From the NCBI RefSeq assembly GCF_000282895.1, contig NZ_ALBQ01000011.1:343114-407113 (forward strand): 64,000 nucleotides of DNA. Reading direction: 5' to 3'. Under the pieces are notes generated by a model. It was given only the letters and a program-made list of their open reading frames with translations. It had not been told where the DNA came from and ran no database searches. The translations under genes and the position numbers were made by a program. This document shows, in pieces, positions 42,118 through 52,229 of the stretch; positions within the stretch are counted from its first letter, which is position 1, and every line of letters starts with the position of its first letter. The stretch comes from Sphingomonas sp. ATCC 31555. Its GTDB lineage: Bacteria; Pseudomonadota; Alphaproteobacteria; Sphingomonadales; Sphingomonadaceae.

Positions 42118-43665
42118 ATGTGGACTGCCCCGATCAAGCTGATCCTCTGGGATCTCGACGACACGCTGTGGCGGGGCACCCTCGCCGAGGGCGATGCGGT
42201 AACGCTGTTCGAGCGCCGGGCGGACCTGATCCGGGCGTTCAACGCGCGCGGCGTGGTGTCCTCGATCTGCTCGAAGAATGATGAGGCGGCGGGGCGGGCG
42301 CAACTGGAGGCGTTCGGCCTGTGGGACGAATTCGTTTTCCCGCATATCGCCTTCACGCCCAAGCCGGAGGCGATCCGCGGGATCATCGCCGACATGCAGC
42401 TGCGCCCCGCCAACGTGCTGTTCATCGACGACAATCCCCATAATCTGGGCGAGGTGCGCCACGCGCTGCCGGACATCCAGACGCTCGACCCCACCGCGCC
42501 CGATGCCGACGACCAACTCACCGGGCTGCTCGCGATGCAGACCGGGAAGCGCAGTCGCGTGCAAGACTATCGGCTGCTCGAAGCGAAGAAGCGCGATCGC
42601 GCCGTGGTGCCCGGCCAGTCGAACGACGATTTCCTGCGCGCGTCCGGCCTGTGCGCCTGCGCGCCCTTCCTCATGGACAATCTGGAGTTCGTGCCGCGTA
42701 TCGCCGAGCTGATCAACCGCGCCAACCAGCTCAACTATACCCAGTCGCGCGTCGACCCCGCCGCACTCGAACGCGATATCATCAACGTCACCCGAAACCA
42801 CAGCTGGTCGATCTTTGCCTGGGACAAATATGGTCGCTACGGCTTGGTCGGCTTCGTGATGTACGACCATGTCGATCAGCGGCTGGTGCACTTCACCTTC
42901 TCGTGCCGCGCGATGCATATGGGGTTGGAGGAATTTGCGCTGGGCAAGATCCGGGTGAACTGGCCGGATGCGGATTTCAGCGCGCTGGACGGTCGGTTCA
43001 GCCGGGTGCGGCCCGACTGGATCCAGGACCATGGCTTCGACGAACCCGAGGTCCGCGCCGCCATCCGCGCCGAATTGCGCGCCGAACCGGCTATCGAGCC
43101 GGCGATCCGCATTATGTTCGATTGCCAGTCCGGCGGCATCGCGCATTATAGTCGCTTCCGCGCCGCGGTCGAATTCGACAACAATCCGCGGCTGTTCGCG
43201 CTCCGGATGATGGACGATGGCAGCTACAAGGAACAGGCGTTCCCGCCCTTCCTCGTCTATGGGGCGACCGTCGACTATCTCGACAATCGTTGGCCGAAGA
43301 AATGGCATCTGCTGGAAATTGGCCTGTACGAGAAATGCGTGCTGCGCCTGTGCATCCACCTGATCGAGAACGGCCTGCGGATGCTGGTGGTGCTGCCGCC
43401 CGAAGACGCACCGATCGAGAAGTATCGCCTCGGCCTCAACCACTCGCCGGAACGCTGCCGGATTTTCAACGCGGTGTGGCGCCGGATGGCGCGGGAGAAT
43501 CCGGAGCATCTGTTCCTCCTGGAAGTCGCGCACGTGATCGATAGCCCGGACGAGATGGCGGACGTGACGCATTATCATCCAGCGCTGCTGCAGAAGATCG
43601 GCGGACAGATGGACCTGTGGGTCCATCAGCTGCTCGCCGCCGGTGCCGAGCAAGCCGCGGCCTGA
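42118..43665 (+). CDS. HAD-IIIC phosphatase, FkbH-like
   Basis: A 515-residue protein. The N-terminal HAD domain has 'LILWDLDDTLWRGTLAEG' and 'VLFIDDNPHNLGEV'. The family includes FkbH, which dephosphorylates bisphosphoglycerate and loads a three-carbon unit onto an acyl carrier protein. The C-terminal 300 residues include a segment rich in aromatic residues ('HSWSIFAWDKYGRYGLVGFV') like the FkbH C-terminal half. An ACP gene follows. Its job in a sphingolipid setting is not known to me. A GTG at 42115 is an alternative start. Confidence 0.78.
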   Translation: MWTAPIKLILWDLDDTLWRGTLAEGDAVTLFERRADLIRAFNARGVVSSICSKNDEAAGRAQLEAFGLWDEFVFPHIAFTPKPEAIRGIIADMQLRPANVLFIDDNPHNLGEVRHALPDIQTLDPTAPDADDQLTGLLAMQTGKRSRVQDYRLLEAKKRDRAVVPGQSNDDFLRASGLCACAPFLMDNLEFVPRIAELINRANQLNYTQSRVDPAALERDIINVTRNHSWSIFAWDKYGRYGLVGFVMYDHVDQRLVHFTFSCRAMHMGLEEFALGKIRVNWPDADFSALDGRFSRVRPDWIQDHGFDEPEVRAAIRAELRAEPAIEPAIRIMFDCQSGGIAHYSRFRAAVEFDNNPRLFALRMMDDGSYKEQAFPPFLVYGATVDYLDNRWPKKWHLLEIGLYEKCVLRLCIHLIENGLRMLVVLPPEDAPIEKYRLGLNHSPERCRIFNAVWRRMARENPEHLFLLEVAHVIDSPDEMADVTHYHPALLQKIGGQMDLWVHQLLAAGAEQAAA

Positions 43666-43748
43666 CCTTTGGGGCACTGCCCCGCCACGGGCCCGCTTTC
43701 GCCGCATTCGCTTGGCACCTGCAGCCGATACCACTAAGGACCGGCCGC

Positions 43749-43991
43749 ATGACTGACCGTGCAGAAATCTTCGACATCGTCGCCGCGCAGATCGAACCCT
43801 TCAACAAGAAGGGCGTCGCGCTCACCGAAACCACCACCTTCGCCGGCGATCTCGAATGGGACAGCCTGACGGTGATGGATTTCGTCGCCGCGATCGAGGA
43901 CGAGTTCGACATCGTCATCACCATGAACATGCAGGCCGAGATCGAGAATGTCGGCCAGCTGGTCGACGCTGTGCAGAAGCTCAAGGGCTGA
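43749..43991 (+). CDS. Acyl carrier protein of the sphingolipid cluster
   Basis: An 80-residue carrier protein. Ser39 in 'LEWDSLTVMD' should receive phosphopantetheine, and the preceding helix is typical. It is not the fatty-acid-synthesis AcpP type ('ADSLD' replaced by 'WDSLT'). It starts six bases before the serine palmitoyltransferase, suggesting it supplies acyl-ACP to that enzyme, as proposed for Caulobacter. Confidence 0.9.
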   Translation: MTDRAEIFDIVAAQIEPFNKKGVALTETTTFAGDLEWDSLTVMDFVAAIEDEFDIVITMNMQAEIENVGQLVDAVQKLKG

Positions 43992-43996
43992 ACCGC

Positions 43997-45199
43997 ATGA
44001 CCGACCTGATGAGCAAGTTCGACGGCCTGATCGCCGAGCGCCAGAAGCTGCTCGACAGCGGCGTGATCGATCCGTTCGCGATCGTGATGGAGCAGGTCAA
44101 GTCGCCGACCGAGGCGGTGATCAAGGGCAAGGACACGATCCTGCTCGGCACCTACAACTATATGGGCATGACGTTCGATCCGGACGTGATCCGGGCCGGC
44201 AAGGACGCGCTCGACCAGTTCGGTTCGGGCACCAACGGCAGCCGCATGCTCAACGGCACCTTCCGCGATCACATGGAAGTCGAGCAGGCGCTGCGCGACT
44301 TCTACGGCGTGTCGGGCGCGATCGTCTTCTCCACCGGCTACATGGCCAATCTGGGCATGATCTCGACGCTGGCGGGCAAGGGTGAGTACATCATCCTCGA
44401 CGCCGACAGCCACGCCTCGATCTATGATGGCTGCAAGCAGGGCAATGCCGAGATCGTCCGCTTCCGCCACAACGACGTGACGGACCTGGACAAGCGCCTC
44501 GGCCGCCTGCCCGCCGAAGCCGGCAAGCTGGTGGTGCTGGAAGGCGTCTATTCGATGCTCGGCGACATCGCGCCGCTCAAGGAAATGGTCGCCGTCGCCA
44601 AGAAGCACGGCGCGATGGTGCTGGTCGACGAGGCGCATTCGATGGGCTTTTTCGGCCCCAACGGCCGCGGCGTGTACGAGGACCAGGGGCTGGAAGCGGA
44701 CGTCGACTTCGTCGTCGGCACCTTCTCCAAGTCGGTCGGGACCGTCGGCGGCTTCTGCATCTCGAACCATCCCAAGTTCGAGGCAATCCGGCTGGCCTGC
44801 CGCCCGTACATCTTCACCGCCTCGCTGCCGCCGAGCGTGGTGGCGACCGCCGCGACCTCGATCCGCAAGCTGATGACCGCGCACGAGAAGCGCGCGCGGC
44901 TGTGGGAGAATGCCCGCGCGCTGCACGGCGGCCTCACCGAAATGGGCTTCAAGCTCGGCACGGCGAAGCCCGAGAGCGCGATCGTCGCGGTGATCCTGGA
45001 GGACCAGGAACAGGCGGTGGTGATGTGGCAGGCGCTGCTGGAGAACGGCCTGTACGTCAACATGGCGCGCCCGCCGGCGACTCCGGCCGGCACCTTCCTG
45101 CTGCGCTGTTCGCTGTGCGCCGAGCATCGGCCCGACCAGATCGAGCGCGTGCTCGGCATGTTCCGCGCGGCGGGCCAAGCTGTCGGGGTAATCGGCTAA
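43997..45199 (+). CDS. spt: Serine palmitoyltransferase
   Basis: A 400-residue PLP enzyme that condenses serine with a long acyl thioester, the first step of sphingolipid synthesis. The sequence follows the soluble Sphingomonas paucimobilis enzyme closely with a 20-residue shift. His139, Asp211, His214 and the PLP lysine Lys245 ('GTFSKSVGT') correspond to H159, D231, H234 and K265. 'NGSRMLNGTFRDHMEVE' and 'ARPPATPAGTFLLRCS' are further signatures. It is the key marker that the organism makes sphingolipids. Confidence 0.96.
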   Translation: MTDLMSKFDGLIAERQKLLDSGVIDPFAIVMEQVKSPTEAVIKGKDTILLGTYNYMGMTFDPDVIRAGKDALDQFGSGTNGSRMLNGTFRDHMEVEQALRDFYGVSGAIVFSTGYMANLGMISTLAGKGEYIILDADSHASIYDGCKQGNAEIVRFRHNDVTDLDKRLGRLPAEAGKLVVLEGVYSMLGDIAPLKEMVAVAKKHGAMVLVDEAHSMGFFGPNGRGVYEDQGLEADVDFVVGTFSKSVGTVGGFCISNHPKFEAIRLACRPYIFTASLPPSVVATAATSIRKLMTAHEKRARLWENARALHGGLTEMGFKLGTAKPESAIVAVILEDQEQAVVMWQALLENGLYVNMARPPATPAGTFLLRCSLCAEHRPDQIERVLGMFRAAGQAVGVIG

Positions 45200-45242
45200 A
45201 CCCGCTTTTCACGCCCGCCGGGAGCGCCTAGACACAGGCGGA

Positions 45243-47207
45243 ATGAGCGACGCACTTCCGTCCCTGGAGCGTTCGGTTCGCGCAAAGAACTGGCGCTTGC
45301 TTCTGCTCGGCGCATTGGCGATCCTGGGCGTTGTCGTTCTGGGTGCGCTGATCCTGATTCAGCAGCGCACCGATGCGGAGCGCGATCGCGCCATCGCGCT
45401 CCAGCAGCACAGCTTCGAAGTGATCCTTCGCGCCAACCAGCTCTCCGGCGCGATTTCCGCCGCAGAGGCGGCGCTCGGGCGCTATGTGGTCAGCGCCGAT
45501 CGCAATCTGGGGCAGCAATATACCGATCAATGGAGCAAAGCGGGGGAGCAGCTCCAGCGGCTGCGTCAGCTGACCGGCGACAACCGGGCGCAGCAGCGGG
45601 AAATTGCACAGCTCCAGCGTGTGTTCACCGAGCGCGGCGAAGAGCTGAACGCCACCGCGCTTTATTCCACCTACAAGCGCCATCGCGACGCCTGGGGATC
45701 CTATTATCAGGTGCGGGAAAGTCCGGCGCGCAAGCAGCTGGAAGTCATGCTCGACCAGATCGTTGCGCACGAGCGCGGCGTGCTGCGCGATCGCACGCTG
45801 GCAGCGGACCAGCAGATCGAGAAATCCAGCTATGCCTCGCGCGTATTGACCGGGTTCGGGATGCTGATTGCATTGGGCGCGGTCGTGCTCGGCTGGCTGG
45901 CGGTCGAAGCGACGGGCGATCGGGCGCTGGCGGACGCCGATGCGGCCTGGGAGCGCGAGCGTACCGGGCAGCTGCGGGAGGCAGTGGCCGCCGCTACCGC
46001 GCAGCTGCGCGCCGAAGCGCGCGAGCGCGAACAAGCCGAAGCCAAGCTGCGCCAGGCGCAGAAGATGGACGCGGTGGGCCAGCTGACCGGCGGCATCGCG
46101 CACGACTTCAACAACATGCTGGCGGTGGTGCTGGGTGGAGTGGAGCTGGCGCGTCGGCAGATCGAAAGCGATCCGCGCGAAGCGTCGCGCCATCTCGACA
46201 ATGCGATGGAAGGCGCGCACCGCGCCGCCGCACTTACGCGTCAGCTGCTCGCCTTTTCCCGATCCGAATCGCTGGCTCCGGAGGCCGTGGATGCGGGCAT
46301 GCTGATCCGCGGGATGCGCGATCTGCTCGATCGGACGCTGGGCGATACCATCCAGGTCAAGGCCCGCAACCAGGGCACCGGCTGGCGCATTTGGGTGGAT
46401 CGGCACCAGTTGGAAAACGCCGTGCTCAACCTCGCGGTCAACGCGCGCGACGCGATGAACGGGCGCGGCACGCTGGTGATCACCACCGGCGAATCGCGGC
46501 TGGCGGTCAATGAAGTCGGGCACTGCGCGGCCGGCGATTATGTGTCCGTCGCCGTCCAGGACGATGGCTGCGGAATGACGCCAGACGTGCTCGAACGGGT
46601 GTTTGAGCCCTTCTTCACAACCAAGCCGGTGGGCAAGGGCACGGGCCTTGGCCTCAGCCAGATCTTCGGTTTCGTCCGGCAGTCGGGGGGCGGCATCGCG
46701 ATCGAAACTCGGCCGGGCGAGGGCACGACCGTCACGCTGTACCTGCCGCGTCACAAGGGCGCCGACCTGGGAGCGGCGCGGGCGCCCGTGCGAGCGGAGC
46801 CGACGGAGGACAGTGCAGGGCCCGCCTACGATATTCTCGTGGTCGAAGACGATCCCCGCGTCCTTGCCGCGACGCTGGCAGCGCTGCGCGAGCTGGGCCA
46901 TCGCGCCGTCGGCTGCGCCGATCCGCTGCGTGCTGCCGCGGCGATCGAACGCATGCCGGTGCTGGATCTGGTGATGACCGACGTGCTGATGCCCGGCCAG
47001 ACCGGGCCGGAAATGGTGTCGAGCCTAGAGGGGAGGCTGCGGGGGGCGGCGGTGCTGTTCGTCACCGGCTTCACCGGCGAGGCAAGCGCCGAACAGCTCC
47101 GCGACCGACCGGTGCTGCGCAAGCCGTTCACCGTCGCCGCGCTGTCCCGCGCCGTGCGCGAAGCGGTGGCGGGCGAAGCGCAGCGTGTGTCCGCCGCGGC
47201 GGAGTAG
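45243..47207 (+). CDS. Hybrid sensor histidine kinase/response regulator
   Basis: A 654-residue membrane kinase. Two helices (about 18-39 and 203-222) flank a periplasmic CHASE3-like helical domain. A coiled coil leads to the dimerisation domain with His287 in 'GGIAHDFNNML', then an ATPase with 'DNAVLNLAVNARDAM'-type N box and 'GKGTGLGLSQ'. A C-terminal receiver has 'VVEDDPRV' and 'LVMTDVLMPG'. The input signal is unknown. No partner regulator is adjacent. It starts 43 bases after spt. Confidence 0.87.
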   Translation: MSDALPSLERSVRAKNWRLLLLGALAILGVVVLGALILIQQRTDAERDRAIALQQHSFEVILRANQLSGAISAAEAALGRYVVSADRNLGQQYTDQWSKAGEQLQRLRQLTGDNRAQQREIAQLQRVFTERGEELNATALYSTYKRHRDAWGSYYQVRESPARKQLEVMLDQIVAHERGVLRDRTLAADQQIEKSSYASRVLTGFGMLIALGAVVLGWLAVEATGDRALADADAAWERERTGQLREAVAAATAQLRAEAREREQAEAKLRQAQKMDAVGQLTGGIAHDFNNMLAVVLGGVELARRQIESDPREASRHLDNAMEGAHRAAALTRQLLAFSRSESLAPEAVDAGMLIRGMRDLLDRTLGDTIQVKARNQGTGWRIWVDRHQLENAVLNLAVNARDAMNGRGTLVITTGESRLAVNEVGHCAAGDYVSVAVQDDGCGMTPDVLERVFEPFFTTKPVGKGTGLGLSQIFGFVRQSGGGIAIETRPGEGTTVTLYLPRHKGADLGAARAPVRAEPTEDSAGPAYDILVVEDDPRVLAATLAALRELGHRAVGCADPLRAAAAIERMPVLDLVMTDVLMPGQTGPEMVSSLEGRLRGAAVLFVTGFTGEASAEQLRDRPVLRKPFTVAALSRAVREAVAGEAQRVSAAAE

Positions 47208-47247
47208 CGCGTCGCGAGCGGACGTCTGCGTTGCGGCGCCGCGCAGG

Positions 47248-47835
47248 CTAGTCGGTGATTTCGATCCGCTCGCGAAGCATCAACGCCGCCAGATCGCGCG
47301 CCTTGTCCCGCGGCAGCCCGAGCGCACGCGCCATCGGGGCGCCGAGCAGCGCGTCCCCCAGTGCCATCAGCGTCAATTGCAGCGTTTCCTCGCGTAGGGG
47401 CGCACGCGCATCCTCGCCTTCGCTGATCCGATCGACCAGCCGGTGAATCGCCTCCAGAATCGGATCGAGCGCGTCTTCGTTGCCGGTGAGGATCATCCAG
47501 CTCGCCAGCGCGCCTGCACCGCCGCGATCGAAGGCGTCGAACGCCATGTCGACGACTTCGCGCAAATTTTGGTCGCCGCTTCGCGCGCGGAGCACTGCCT
47601 CGCCGATCTGGGCCGTCACCGTATCGGCCATGCTCGCCGCAAGCGCCTTTTGCAGCCCTGCCGCCGAGCCGAAATGGTGCAGCAGATTGGCGTGCGTGCG
47701 CCCGATGCGCGCGGCCACCGCCTTCAGCGTCACCGCTTGCGGGCCGTCTTCGATCAACAGCGCGCGCGCCGCCTCCAGCGCAGCATCGCGGGATTCTTCG
47801 GGAGAGAGGCGCCGGCGCGCCGCCATCGTCGTCAA
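47248..47835 (-). CDS. TetR-family transcriptional regulator
   Basis: A 195-residue regulator. The N-terminal helix-turn-helix is in 'VTLKAVAARIGRTHANLLHH' and is followed by the helical ligand domain. The neighbouring GNAT gene lies upstream on the same strand. The target gene cannot be deduced; the nearby hybrid kinase converges on it. Confidence 0.86.
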   Translation of the reverse strand: MTTMAARRRLSPEESRDAALEAARALLIEDGPQAVTLKAVAARIGRTHANLLHHFGSAAGLQKALAASMADTVTAQIGEAVLRARSGDQNLREVVDMAFDAFDRGGAGALASWMILTGNEDALDPILEAIHRLVDRISEGEDARAPLREETLQLTLMALGDALLGAPMARALGLPRDKARDLAALMLRERIEITD

Positions 47836-47949
47836 TGGGTCAACCTTCCTGTTTCCCCACCGGCTTAGGCGAGCTTCGGCGCGGGGGGAAGCAGGAGGGA
47901 TGGCGTAGGAGAGGGGCCGGTCCGCGGCGAGGATCTGCGAGAGACGAAG

Positions 47950-48501
47950 TCACGCCGCAAGGCGCGACTCCGGCTGGGGTCGCGGCGAACACGCGTCCGA
48001 ATCGAGCGTCCGCTCGAATCGGGCGCACGCGACTTCGCAGCCGCGTCCCTTTGACCAGACAGGGTCTATCCGGCCGGTGGGACGGAATCCCAGCTTGTGC
48101 AGCACGCGGCCGGACGCCGGGTTGTCGACAAAGTGACCGGAGGTAACGCGGCGGACACCGGCGGCGCGAGCGGCCGCGAGCACGCCGCGAGCTGCTTCGG
48201 TGGCATAGCCCTTGCCCCAGGCAGAGGGCGTGAACCAATAGCCCAACTCCTGCGCCTCGCTGCCCACTGCATCGATCCCGACGCAGCCGACCAGCGACAC
48301 GGCGCCCGCCTGATGTTCGAACACCAGGAAGCGCGTCTCGGTCCAATGCGCGAGAAATGTTTCAGCCGCTTCGATCCCATAGGGCCAGGGCACGCGCGAC
48401 AGGTTGCGCACGACGGCTTCATGGTCGATCGCCCGGGCCAGGGCGGGAGCATCCTCGGGCCAGCCGGGACGTAACGTCAATCTTTGGGTCCGCACGAACA
48501 T
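47950..48501 (-). CDS. GNAT acetyltransferase, RimJ/RimL type
   Basis: A 183-residue N-acetyltransferase. The acetyl-CoA loop is in 'PSAWGKGYATEAARGVLAAA' (Gln/Arg-X2-Gly-X-Gly/Ala pattern), and 'LGFRPTGR' is the typical end of the fold. Substrate is not known. I chose the ATG at 48501, eight bases after GAGGAG, over two slightly longer starts. Confidence 0.83.
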   Translation of the reverse strand: MFVRTQRLTLRPGWPEDAPALARAIDHEAVVRNLSRVPWPYGIEAAETFLAHWTETRFLVFEHQAGAVSLVGCVGIDAVGSEAQELGYWFTPSAWGKGYATEAARGVLAAARAAGVRRVTSGHFVDNPASGRVLHKLGFRPTGRIDPVWSKGRGCEVACARFERTLDSDACSPRPQPESRLAA

Positions 48502-48581
48502 GACCATCACTCCTCGGTCCTGCTGCACCCCACATCATGTCTGTACGACATGGGTGTTGCGCCGCGATTGCAGGGAGCATG

Positions 48582-48616
48582 AAAAAAGGGAGACCGGGGC
48601 GACCCGTCTCCCTTTT
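48582..48616 (-). terminator. Rho-independent terminator of the rplU-rpmA operon
   Basis: Read on the minus strand, AAAAGGGAGAC pairs with GTCTCCCTTTT, followed by a run of T. It lies 58 bases after rpmA. The upstream A-run makes it work mainly in this direction. Confidence 0.85.
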
Positions 48617-48674
48617 CGCGTTGGTTCGTCGAACCCGGGTCGCCCTGGTGGGCAACCCGTGCGGTCGCCCGATG

Positions 48675-48944
48675 TTATTCGGCCGCCTCGGCAATCATGT
48701 CTACGGAGCAGAACTTGCGACCAAGCTTGCCTTCCTTGAACGACACGCGGCCGTCGGTGAGCGCGAAGAGGGTATGGTCCTTGCCCATGCCCACGTTCAC
48801 GCCCGGGTAAAATTTGGTGCCGCGCTGACGCACGAGGATGTTGCCGGCGATGACGGCTTCACCACCGAACTTCTTCACGCCAAGACGACGGCCAGCAGAG
48901 TCGCGACCGTTGCGGGACGAGCCGCCTGCCTTCTTATGTGCCAT
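48675..48944 (-). CDS. rpmA: Large ribosomal subunit protein bL27
   Basis: An 89-residue protein with the conserved basic start '[20 protein letters not shown]'. It reaches the peptidyl-transferase centre of the ribosome. It is in the usual operon after rplU with a 28-base gap. Confidence 0.96.
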   Translation of the reverse strand: MAHKKAGGSSRNGRDSAGRRLGVKKFGGEAVIAGNILVRQRGTKFYPGVNVGMGKDHTLFALTDGRVSFKEGKLGRKFCSVDMIAEAAE

Positions 48945-48972
48945 TGTCTATACTCCTCGAGTCTCGTGTCGC

Positions 48973-49278
48973 TTACTTGGCCGCGCCGATCGCAGTGATC
49001 TTCAGGATCGTGTGCTGCTGGCGGTGGCCGTTCTTGCGGCGATAATTGTGGCGACGGCGCTTCTTGAAGACGATGACCTTCTCGCCCTTCGCCTGCGCGA
49101 TGATTTCGGCAGAGACGGTCAGGCCGTCGGTCGCCTTCAGCTCGCCGCCTTCGCCGGCCAGCAGGACGTCGCCCAGCGTCACCGACGAACCGGCTTCGCC
49201 GTCGAGCTTCTCGACGACGATCTTGTCTCCTGCGGCAACGCGATACTGCTTGCCGCCCGTGCGCACGATAGCGAACAT
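48973..49278 (-). CDS. rplU: Large ribosomal subunit protein bL21
   Basis: A 101-residue protein starting '[20 protein letters not shown]'. The C-terminus '[20 protein letters not shown]' binds 23S rRNA. The ATG at 49278 is correct; the longer frame (to 49305) adds nine residues without homology. The 135-base leader before it includes a GC-rich hairpin (GGGGTGTACCCC) that could be a regulatory leader. Confidence 0.95.
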   Translation of the reverse strand: MFAIVRTGGKQYRVAAGDKIVVEKLDGEAGSSVTLGDVLLAGEGGELKATDGLTVSAEIIAQAKGEKVIVFKKRRRHNYRRKNGHRQQHTILKITAIGAAK

Positions 49279-49413
49279 CGGTCTCTTCTCTGCTTCAAAA
49301 TGCATGTGCCCGCCAGGGGTGTACCCCGGCAGGAGGAAGGGCGCAGCTATGCGATGGAGGTGCCGATGTCAACCGTTTCGCGGCGCCGCCGGGTGATTTT
49401 CGTGCCGTGCGCC

Positions 49414-49794
49414 TTAGTGGCGGTGGTGGGGCCGCAGGCGGTAGCGCCCAGCGGCATAGCCTTCGAACAGGCCGCTGATGCCGGGATGGTCGATCGGCTC
49501 GTCGCTGTCGTCGGCGACCAGGTTCTGCTGGCTGACATAGGCGATATAGCTCGATTCGGCATTCTCGGCGAGCAGATGGTAGAAGGGCTGGTCCTTGCGC
49601 GGGCGCGCTGCCTCCGGAATCGAATCATACCATTCGTCGGTATTGGCGAAGACGGGATCGACGTCGAAGATCACGCCGCGGAAATCGAGGAGCCGATGGC
49701 GCACGACATCGCCAATGGCGAAGCGGGCGACGGCAACGGCAGGCATGGGGGTGCCGGATTCGAGGCGAGCCGGCGTCGTTGCGGGTTGAGACAT
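49414..49794 (-). CDS. hspQ: Heat shock protein HspQ
   Basis: A 126-residue HspQ-family protein, a small hemimethylated-DNA-binding-like protein that helps Lon-type proteolysis. '[20 protein letters not shown]' and '[20 protein letters not shown]' are the family core. It could also start at the internal ATG at 49746, which would remove a non-conserved 16-residue extension. Confidence 0.87.
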   Translation of the reverse strand: MSQPATTPARLESGTPMPAVAVARFAIGDVVRHRLLDFRGVIFDVDPVFANTDEWYDSIPEAARPRKDQPFYHLLAENAESSYIAYVSQQNLVADDSDEPIDHPGISGLFEGYAAGRYRLRPHHRH

Positions 49795-49857
49795 GGGGTT
49801 AACGTAGTGCGTGTAATTTCTTGCACAAGCACTGCTTGCACCGGTCGAAAGGTTGCG

Positions 49858-50682
<825 letters not shown>

Positions 50683-50708
50683 CCTCTCCTGTATCTGCTT
50701 ATTGGCCT

Positions 50709-50729
50709 TACCACTCTCACCTTGTGGTA
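50709..50729. promoter_or_regulatory. Inverted repeat TACCAC-N9-GTGGTA
   Basis: It lies 27 bases upstream of the truncated receptor and could be an operator, for example of a GntR/LacI type. The rest of 50730-50915 is AT-richer than the surrounding DNA and holds only a 67-codon frame without homology. Confidence 0.35.
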
Positions 50730-50915
50730 TGACTGACTACTGCAAACAGATTGATGCACTTCCATAAACACGGTTTATGTAGTTGCGAGAGGTGCAGTAC
50801 TGAACGGTATGTAGATGAAGGCGCGGCAGGTGCGAAGCGCCGCTTGAAACGCGGACAGAAACGTCACCTTTTGTCGCGTCGCAAAGGTAGCGGAGTCGGC
50901 GATCAGAACCCGGCC

Positions 50916-51890
50916 TTACGGAGAGTTTGGGGGGGCACCGTCTGGCCGCGTTGAGGCAGGGCCTGCCGGCTGATCGCGCCAGATCCAGCGCAATACCTCC
51001 GGCAGGATCGCGCCGCCTTCGGCATCGGAGTGGCCTCCGCCCGTCCAGGCATAGCGCACATCGTAGCGCGGGCCTGGCCTCTTTTCGGCGTCGGCATGGG
51101 CGTTGGCCCATTGCAGGCTTTTCAGCATCTGCTGGTTCGCCAGGAACCAGTTGCCATGTTCATTGTCCAGATCTTCGCGCCCGTCCTGGAGGAAGACGCG
51201 CAGCGGCCGGATGGCGCTCTTTCGGATCAGGCCGGGATAGATGTCGCCGCCATAGGTCAGCGGGCTGCCATCGGGCGCGAAGTTCAGGCCAATCGACGTG
51301 TAGCTGCCGATGAAGCTGATGACGTTGCCAAAGGCTTCCGGATGCCGCCACGCCATCGTCCACGACGCGATGGCCCCGCTGGACGTGCCGCCGACGGCTC
51401 GGCGCGACGGCTCCGCGGCGACAGGCCAGCGCCGCGCCACGGCCGGCAGCAACTCTTCGAGCGTCATTCGGGAATAGGCGTCCGACAAAGCATCATATTC
51501 TTCCGCCCGATGATCCGGGTTCTGCATTCCCAGCGAATCCGGGTAGCGCGCCGCACGGTGGCCGGGGGTCACGAAGACGCCGAGCGTCGGCGGTATTGCG
51601 CCCTGCGCGATCAGCGTGTCGAGGACGTGCGGCACATGGAGCGGCCCGGCGGGGTTGATCGCCCGCTGGCCGTCCTGGAAGAGAAGGAGGTTGGGCGGCC
51701 GCCCCGGATTGTAGCCGCCCGGAACATAGACCCAATAGCGTCGGACCGTGCCGGGGTAGATGCGGGAATGTAGCTCGAATGGCCCCTGCAACTGCCCGTG
51801 GAGTGGCTGTACCGCCATCTGCGGCGGCCGCGCCGTCGACGTCGCAGTCAGTGCCGTCAGTAGCACGCCAGCCAGAATGAATCTGCGCAC
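50916..51890 (-). CDS. Secreted esterase (esterase-D/Fes-like)
   Basis: A 324-residue alpha/beta hydrolase with a signal peptide ('RRFILAGVLLTALTATSTAR'). 'RRYWVYVPGGYNPGRPPNLL' opens the fold, and the nucleophile is in 'VGGTSSGAIASWTMAW'. The C-terminal 'AWTGGGHSDAEGG' provides the histidine. It belongs to the group that includes enterochelin esterase-like and feruloyl-esterase-like enzymes. A GTG at 51890 after GGAGAG is the start. With the truncated receptor it could be part of a former uptake unit. Confidence 0.78.
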   Translation of the reverse strand: MRRFILAGVLLTALTATSTARPPQMAVQPLHGQLQGPFELHSRIYPGTVRRYWVYVPGGYNPGRPPNLLLFQDGQRAINPAGPLHVPHVLDTLIAQGAIPPTLGVFVTPGHRAARYPDSLGMQNPDHRAEEYDALSDAYSRMTLEELLPAVARRWPVAAEPSRRAVGGTSSGAIASWTMAWRHPEAFGNVISFIGSYTSIGLNFAPDGSPLTYGGDIYPGLIRKSAIRPLRVFLQDGREDLDNEHGNWFLANQQMLKSLQWANAHADAEKRPGPRYDVRYAWTGGGHSDAEGGAILPEVLRWIWRDQPAGPASTRPDGAPPNSP

Positions 51891-52050
51891 GTCCTCTCCT
51901 TCGTCCCCGTCACAGCCGCCTTCAGCCGATCTCGACTTCGCGGAGCAGGACCAGATAGCTTGGGCGGAGGGATATTGTCGAACGATCAAGCCAATCGCAT
52001 TGGAAGCGGTGCCTGTTCGCCGACCGGCGTAGCTGGATTTTCAGGGGAAG

Positions 52051-52126
<76 letters not shown>

Positions 52127-52229
52127 ATTCCGGCTTCTTCAGTGGCCCGTTGGTTCGGGGCCGCCGCATCGGAGGCGCGCCTTTAGCGTCGCCTTTCGCG
52201 TCTTGTAAAGCCCAAAAATCAAAAAAACA

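Noticed and set aside
41947..43734. 595-codon minus-strand ORF
   Set aside because: It mirrors the HAD/FkbH-like gene, which has clear catalytic motifs on the plus strand.
50751..50954. 67-codon ORF with four cysteine/histidine residues near its start
   Set aside because: No good ribosome site, no homology, and its end overlaps the esterase gene in antisense.
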